A DNA stretch of 19,337 nucleotides. Source: DAOTUB01 sp034437455 (GTDB taxonomy: Bacteria; Chloroflexota; Anaerolineae; B4-G1). Below the pieces are notes generated by a model. That model did no database searches, was not told where the DNA came from, and was given only the letters and a program-made list of their open reading frames with translations. This document shows positions 14,983 through 19,337 of the stretch, in pieces. The position numbers and the translations under genes are program-made. The stretch is taken from positions 1 through 19,337 of the forward strand of contig DAOTUB010000261.1 in assembly GCA_034437455.1 (NCBI GenBank), given 5' to 3'. The stretch's first letter is position 1; every line of letters starts with the position of its first letter.

Positions 14983-16704
14983 ATGCCCAATTTTTCTCAC
15001 CACCAGATTCTGGTGATCGGCGGGGGGCTGGCAGGATTGCGCGCCGCTGTCGAGGCTCACACAGCCGGGCGTAGCGTGGCGGTGATGTCGAAAGTCTACC
15101 CGATCCGCTCCCACTCCGGGGCGGCCCAGGGCGGGATCAATGCCGCGCTGGGCAACCATCCCGAGGGGAAGGACGACTCCTGGGAAAATCACGCCTTTGA
15201 CACGATCAAGGGTTCCGACTACCTGGCCGACCAGCCCCGCGCCGAGATCCTGGCCCGCGACGCGCCGGAGCGCGTGCTGGAGATGGAGCACTGGGGAGCC
15301 TATTTCAGCCGCTTCCCCGACGGGCGTATCGCCCAGCGACCCTTCGGCGGGGCCGGGTTCCCCCGCACCTGCTACGCCGCCGACCGCACCGGACATCACT
15401 TGCTGCACACGCTGTGGGAACAATGTCTCAAGCGCGAGATTCCCTTCTACAACGAATGGCTCCTCACCCGGTTGGTGGTTCACGACGGGCGGGCCGTCGG
15501 CGCGGTGGCGCTGCACATCCCCAGCGGCGAACTGCGGGCCTTGGGCGCCGATGCCATCATCGTTGCCGGAGGTGGCCACGGGCGCATCTATGACAAATCC
15601 ACCAACGCCATCATCAACACCGGCAGCGCCACCGCCGCGGCCTACGTGGCGGGCGTGCCGCTGGAGGATGTGGAGTTCGTCCAGTTCCACCCCACCACGC
15701 TTCACGGCACCAACATTCTCATCAGCGAGGGCGTGCGCGGCGAGGGAGGCATCCTGTACAACACCGAGGGGGAGCGTTTCATGGAACGGTACGCCCCCAC
15801 CGTCAAGGATCTGGCTCCCCGCGACATCGTCGCCCGGGCCATCCAGACGGAGGTCAACGAGGGGCGGGGCTTTGCAGGCGGCCACGTTCACCTCGACATC
15901 CGCCACCTGGGGGAAGAGATCATCAAATCCCGTCTGCCCGGCATTCGCCAGATCTCGATGGACTTTGCCGGAGTGGACCCCATCGAAGCGCCCATTCCCG
16001 TGCAGCCGGGCCAGCACTATTCGATGGGCGGGCTGGCCTGCGACGAGAACGGCGAGACGCCGCTGCCGGGCCTGTTTGCCATCGGCGAGTGCTCCTGCAT
16101 CAGCGTGCACGGGGCGAATCGGTTGGGAGGGAACTCGCTGCTGGAGACGATTGTGTTCGGCAAGCGGGCGGGGGAGTTAGCGAACCGGCGAGTCGGCGAT
16201 AGGCAACCGGAGGTTGCACCGAGTCAGCGAGAAAAAATGTTGGCCGAAGCATTAAATGAGCAAGCTGCTGCTATCGAAGCGCTCAAGGCGCGCACAGGTG
16301 GGGAGCGGCAAATAGCCATCCGACGCGAGATGAAAGCTGTGATGACGGAAAAGGTGGGGGTCTACCGGGAGGAAAAGCCCCTGGCCGAGGCAGTCGAGGC
16401 AATGGCCGAACTCAAGGAACGGTACAAGCGTGTGACTCTCGACAACAAAGGAGAAGCCTTCAACTACGACCTGGTGGACACGCTTGAGCTGGTTGGTATG
16501 CTGGAGTTGGCCGAGGTAACGGCTCTCACCGCGCTGAAGCGAACCGAGTGCCGGGGTTCCCACTGGCGCACCGATCACCCTGGCCGGAACGACGAAGAGT
16601 GGCTCAAGCACAGCCTGGCGTTTTACAACGTCGACGGCCCGCCACGTCTGGAGTACGCCGACGTGCTGATCACCAAGTACCAACCGACGGAGAGGAAATA
16701 CTGA
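14983..16704 (+). CDS. sdhA: Succinate dehydrogenase / fumarate reductase flavoprotein subunit
   Basis: A 573-residue flavoprotein that interconverts succinate and fumarate. It shows the FAD-binding GGGLAG (13-18), the covalent-FAD histidine H44 in RSHSGAAQGG, QFHPTTL and RGEGGILYN for the dicarboxylate site, and HGANRLGGNSL near the end of the catalytic core. The length is normal for the family. There is no Tat signal, so it faces the cytoplasm. Start ATG 14983 has GGAGGT seven bases upstream. Its stop TGA (16702-16704) overlaps the sdhB start ATG at 16704, implying translational coupling. No gene for the membrane anchor (SdhC/D or FrdC/D) lies before or after, which is unusual. Direction (oxidation or fumarate reduction) cannot be decided from sequence. 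Confidence 0.95.
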   Translation: MPNFSHHQILVIGGGLAGLRAAVEAHTAGRSVAVMSKVYPIRSHSGAAQGGINAALGNHPEGKDDSWENHAFDTIKGSDYLADQPRAEILARDAPERVLEMEHWGAYFSRFPDGRIAQRPFGGAGFPRTCYAADRTGHHLLHTLWEQCLKREIPFYNEWLLTRLVVHDGRAVGAVALHIPSGELRALGADAIIVAGGGHGRIYDKSTNAIINTGSATAAAYVAGVPLEDVEFVQFHPTTLHGTNILISEGVRGEGGILYNTEGERFMERYAPTVKDLAPRDIVARAIQTEVNEGRGFAGGHVHLDIRHLGEEIIKSRLPGIRQISMDFAGVDPIEAPIPVQPGQHYSMGGLACDENGETPLPGLFAIGECSCISVHGANRLGGNSLLETIVFGKRAGELANRRVGDRQPEVAPSQREKMLAEALNEQAAAIEALKARTGGERQIAIRREMKAVMTEKVGVYREEKPLAEAVEAMAELKERYKRVTLDNKGEAFNYDLVDTLELVGMLELAEVTALTALKRTECRGSHWRTDHPGRNDEEWLKHSLAFYNVDGPPRLEYADVLITKYQPTERKY

Positions 16705-17429
16705 TGAACGCGAAATTGTATACCTTCAAGGTTCAGCGGTTCGACCCCGAAAAGGATGACCAGCCCCGCTACCGGGAATACACCCTCGACGCGCCGGAGG
16801 GAATGACCGTGCTGGAGGCCCTGCTGCGCATCCAGGCCGAGCAGGACGGTAGCCTGGCCTTTCGCTACGCCTGCCGGGGCGCGGTGTGCGGCTCCTGCGC
16901 GATGCTTATCAACGGCCAGGTCGAGCTGGCCTGTCGCACCCAGGTGCATGGGCTGGGTGCGGAGACGATCACCGTGGAACCGCTGTCCAACCTGCCGGTG
17001 CTCAAGGACTTGGTGGTGGATATAGAGCCTTTCTTCGCCAAGATCCAGGCCGTCCAGCCCTGGCTTCAGCCATCCGGGCCGGATCCGGAGCGAGAGCGTC
17101 TGGTCGACCCCGTGCAGTGGGCCGAGGCCGAGCCGTACACCAACTGCATTCTGTGCGCCAGTTGCCACTCTGTCTGCCCCGCCGCCGAGCGAGACCCGGC
17201 GTACCTGGGACCGGCGGCGTTGGCCAAGCACTACCGCTTCCTGGCCGACGTGCGCGACGCCGCCAACGACGAGCGGACGGCGCGGGTGGAAGGCGAGCAA
17301 GGCGTGTGGGGCTGCGACATGGTCTGGAACTGCGTCGAGGTCTGTCCCAAGGGTGTGCCTCCAACGCAAGGCATCGGCAAGACGAGGGCGCGAATTCGCC
17401 GGGCGCAAAGGGCAAAGCGCGAAAGATGA
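16704..17429 (+). CDS. sdhB: Succinate dehydrogenase / fumarate reductase iron-sulfur subunit
   Basis: A 241-residue electron-transfer subunit. The [2Fe-2S] ligands are C57, C62, C65 (CRGAVCGSC) and C77. The [4Fe-4S] motif is CILCASCHSVCP (C148, C151, C154, with C214 completing the usual pattern). The [3Fe-4S] group uses C158, C204 and C210 in GCDMVWNCVEVCPKGVPP. All eleven cysteines expected of the three-cluster form are present. The basic C-terminal tail (RRAQRAKRER) is short. The start overlaps the sdhA stop by one base and the stop overlaps the fumC start (ATGA at 17426-17429), so all three genes are coupled. The electron acceptor, normally quinone through the membrane anchor, is unresolved because no anchor gene is nearby. 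Confidence 0.95.
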   Translation: MNAKLYTFKVQRFDPEKDDQPRYREYTLDAPEGMTVLEALLRIQAEQDGSLAFRYACRGAVCGSCAMLINGQVELACRTQVHGLGAETITVEPLSNLPVLKDLVVDIEPFFAKIQAVQPWLQPSGPDPERERLVDPVQWAEAEPYTNCILCASCHSVCPAAERDPAYLGPAALAKHYRFLADVRDAANDERTARVEGEQGVWGCDMVWNCVEVCPKGVPPTQGIGKTRARIRRAQRAKRER

Positions 17430-18820
17430 GAATTGAACGAGATTCGATGGGAAAGGTCGAGATTCCCGACGAGGCGTTGTGGGGGGCGCAGACACAGCGG
17501 GCGGTGGAGAACTTTCCCATCTCTGGCATTCGCCTTGGACCGCGCTTTATCCAGGCGTTGGGGTTTGTGAAGCGAGCCTGCGCCCAGGCCAACGTGGAGT
17601 TGGGAGAACTGGACGAGCGTCTGGGCGAAGCGATCATCCGGGCTTGCGACGAGGTCATTGGGGGGAGGTGGGACGATCAGTTCCCGGTGGACATCTTTCA
17701 GACCGGTTCCGGCACCTCCACGAATATGAACGGCAATGAGGTCATCGCCAACCGGGCCATCCAGTTGCTCGGCGGTCAGGTGGGGAGCAGGACACCGGTG
17801 CACCCCAACGATCACGTCAACAAGAGTCAATCGAGCAACGACGTGATCCCCACGGCCATACACGTGGCGGCGACGCTGGCCTTCCGCGACGAGCTCATCC
17901 CGACGTTGAAGCATCTGCACGGCGCGCTGTCCGAAAAGGCACGGGATTTCGATCCCATCGTCAAGACCGGGCGCACGCACTTGCAGGATGCCACACCGAT
18001 CCGGCTGGGCCAAGAGTTCAGCGGCTACGCCGCCCAGGTCGAAAAAAGTATCGAGCGTGCCAGAAAGGCGATGGACGCTTTGCAAGAGCTACCCTTGGGC
18101 GGCACCGCCGTCGGCACCGGCATCAATTGTCCGATGGAGTTTCCACAGCGAGCCATCGGCCATCTCAACCGGATCCTGGGCACGCGCTTCGTCGAGGCCC
18201 AGAACCACTTTGAGGCGAACGCCGCCCGCGACGGCGTCGTCGAGGCATCCGGGCAATTCAAGACCATCGCCGTCAGCCTGACCAAGATCGCCAACGACGT
18301 CCGCTGGCTCGGCTCTGGCCCTCGCAGTGGGCTGGGGGAGTTGCGGCTGCCAGAAGTGCAACCCGGCTCGTCCATCATGCCCGGCAAGGTCAATCCCGTG
18401 ATGGCCGAGGCGCTCATCATGGTCGCGGCCCAGGTCATCGGCCACGACGCGGCTGTCACACTAGGAGGATTGGGGAGTTATTTCGAGTTGAACATGATGA
18501 TGCCGCTGATGGCCCACAATCTTATGAGCTCCATCGAGACGATGACGAACGCTGTCCGTGTCTTCACCGACCATTGCATCGTCGGGCTGGAGGCGGACGA
18601 GGCTCGCTGCCAGGAGACCGTCGAGCGCAACCTGGCTCTCGCCACTGCTCTGGCTCCCCTCATCGGCTACGACCGCGCAGCAGAGATCAGCAAGGAGGCC
18701 CACCGCACCTATCGCACCGTCCGCGAGGTGGCCCTGGAATGGGAGGTGCTGCCCCCCGATGAACTGGATGTCGTCCTCGACCCTTCTCGAATGACGGAGC
18801 CAATGAGCAACAAACCGTAG
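17426..18820 (+). CDS. fumC: Class II fumarate hydratase
   Basis: A 464-residue iron-independent fumarase that hydrates fumarate to L-malate. Landmarks include the start IERDSMGKVEIPDEALWGAQ, GSGTSTNMNGNEVIANRA, NDHVNKSQSSNDVIPTA, H185 in KTGRTHLQDATP and the superfamily signature GSSIMPGKVNP (314-324) carrying the catalytic serine loop. The length is standard for the class. ATG 17426 overlaps the sdhB stop codon; the frame is open further upstream inside sdhB, but the protein family starts at MRIERDSMG. Coupling with sdhAB makes a succinate-fumarate-malate module. AGGAGG at its stop codon could initiate the short frame that follows. Confidence 0.95.
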   Translation: MRIERDSMGKVEIPDEALWGAQTQRAVENFPISGIRLGPRFIQALGFVKRACAQANVELGELDERLGEAIIRACDEVIGGRWDDQFPVDIFQTGSGTSTNMNGNEVIANRAIQLLGGQVGSRTPVHPNDHVNKSQSSNDVIPTAIHVAATLAFRDELIPTLKHLHGALSEKARDFDPIVKTGRTHLQDATPIRLGQEFSGYAAQVEKSIERARKAMDALQELPLGGTAVGTGINCPMEFPQRAIGHLNRILGTRFVEAQNHFEANAARDGVVEASGQFKTIAVSLTKIANDVRWLGSGPRSGLGELRLPEVQPGSSIMPGKVNPVMAEALIMVAAQVIGHDAAVTLGGLGSYFELNMMMPLMAHNLMSSIETMTNAVRVFTDHCIVGLEADEARCQETVERNLALATALAPLIGYDRAAEISKEAHRTYRTVREVALEWEVLPPDELDVVLDPSRMTEPMSNKP

Positions 18821-18831
18821 GAGGATCGGAT

Positions 18832-19056
18832 GTGATACCGCAAGACATGCAGAGCCAATGGCTTCGATATCCCGAAGCGGAAGTATATGTGTTTGCCGAT
18901 TATACCAGGCCCCGAGATATGGGGGAGACCACGCGAACTACCAGAGAGCCAGAATTCAATCCTGTTCGCAGTGTATCACACTTTGTTCTTTTTGTGAAAG
19001 CACTGGGCCGGTTATGCTACCTGCAACTCTGCGATCAACTCGTGAATGCGATCTAA
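18832..19056 (+). CDS. Short ORF after fumC with a CAP-tail-like motif, possibly a gene remnant
   Basis: A 74-residue frame starting GTG 18832, with AGGAGG at 18819-18824 seven bases upstream, so translation is plausible. Residues 17-29 (EVYVFADYTRPRD) resemble the last residues of the CAP lipoprotein in this window (YYIFADFAKPRD). The rest of a CAP domain is absent and the following residues look random. The last 45 bases overlap an aminotransferase remnant on the other strand. I read it as a chimera of a gene scrap and non-coding sequence; it could also be an unrelated small protein. Confidence 0.3.
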   Translation: MIPQDMQSQWLRYPEAEVYVFADYTRPRDMGETTRTTREPEFNPVRSVSHFVLFVKALGRLCYLQLCDQLVNAI

Positions 19057-19224
19057 TCCTGCCCGAAGATAATCTGGCGGCAGGCCGAAGCTGATCCGCA
19101 AGTGATGATCCACGCCAAAGTGATCCCCCGGCGCGATGAGCACGCTTTTCTCGTGGATCAAGCGCTCCACCAGCTCGGTCGAGTTGACGTCGAGATGATA
19201 ACGGGCAAAGCAGGGTTTTCTCAT
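19012..19224 (-). pseudogene. C-terminal remnant of a class I/II aminotransferase
   Basis: On the minus strand about 65 residues match the end of PLP-dependent aspartate-type aminotransferases: FARYHLDVNSTELVERLIHE, SVLIAPGDHFGVDHHLRISF and GLPPDYLRAGLDRIHELI. The large PLP domain with the Schiff-base lysine is missing, although more than 110 bases remain before the window edge. Sequence upstream of about 19220 in all minus frames does not continue the family. The fragment has no credible start and no ribosome-binding site. It is therefore the tail of a deleted gene, and the bases from 19225 to the window end show nothing I can identify. Confidence 0.7.
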
Positions 19225-19337
19225 AAAAAATCGACGCACTACGACTGATCGTTTCGAACATGCCAACAAATCAGGCCAATGGTGTATGCGGTAAATTCTG
19301 CATCATCTCGGATAGGCGACTTGAGTGAGCATAGATG

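Noticed and set aside
14962..16110. Long minus-strand open frame (382 codons) opposite sdhA
   Set aside because: It is a mirror of sdhA codon usage with no domain signature or start signal.
1..19337. CRISPR arrays, tRNA/rRNA genes, insertion sequences or phage genes
   Set aside because: No regularly spaced repeats, cloverleaf-type sequences, transposase, integrase or structural phage proteins were recognised on either strand.

Overview
The window looks like a chromosomal stretch from a bacterium, most probably a Chloroflexota (Anaerolineae- or Caldilineae-like) genome. The reasons are a ComP-like membrane histidine kinase of a type common there, a LysM/CAP lipoprotein with Pro/Thr-rich spacers, an amphi-Trp protein and long-chain acyl-CoA-synthetase-like sequence, all in moderately GC-rich DNA. 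The assignment is inference. Almost every intact gene is on the plus strand. No rRNA, tRNA, CRISPR array or insertion sequence was recognised.

Layout. Bases 1-95 hold the tail of an unidentified gene. Bases 92-1452 are the relic of a sensor histidine kinase that has lost its N-terminus and its phospho-acceptor region. A cobalamin-type radical SAM enzyme follows (1702-3102). Next, behind its own promoter-like sequence and a leader with a strong hairpin, lies the most unusual gene, 3398-6271. This 957-residue protein has an N-terminal acyl-CoA-synthetase-like module with damaged adenylation motifs, fused to two tandem diadenylate-cyclase (DAC/DisA_N)-like units. The first unit is degenerate and the second is closer to canonical. 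I read it as a candidate sensor-cyclase that couples recognition of an acyl or acyl-adenylate ligand to cyclic-dinucleotide-type signalling.

Downstream come a MalY/PatB C-S lyase carrying an in-frame perfect palindrome, a LysM-LysM-CAP lipoprotein, and a molybdopterin-oxidoreductase fragment that keeps its promoter but stops where the fourth cluster cysteine is expected. Then follow a lipoprotein amidohydrolase, a small zinc-ribbon membrane protein, a membrane-anchored methyltransferase, an amphi-Trp protein and an O-methyltransferase-like gene.

From 12875 to 18820 the genes are tightly packed and probably co-transcribed in part: two cysteine-rich proteins of unknown function, trmO, a YgbA-family gene, and then succinate dehydrogenase/fumarate reductase subunits A and B overlapping fumC. 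That last set covers succinate-fumarate-malate interconversion, but no membrane-anchor subunit is present. The right end holds a short ORF with a CAP-tail-like motif and, on the minus strand, the C-terminal remnant of an aminotransferase. The broken genes at several places suggest a region that has undergone repeated deletion and rearrangement.
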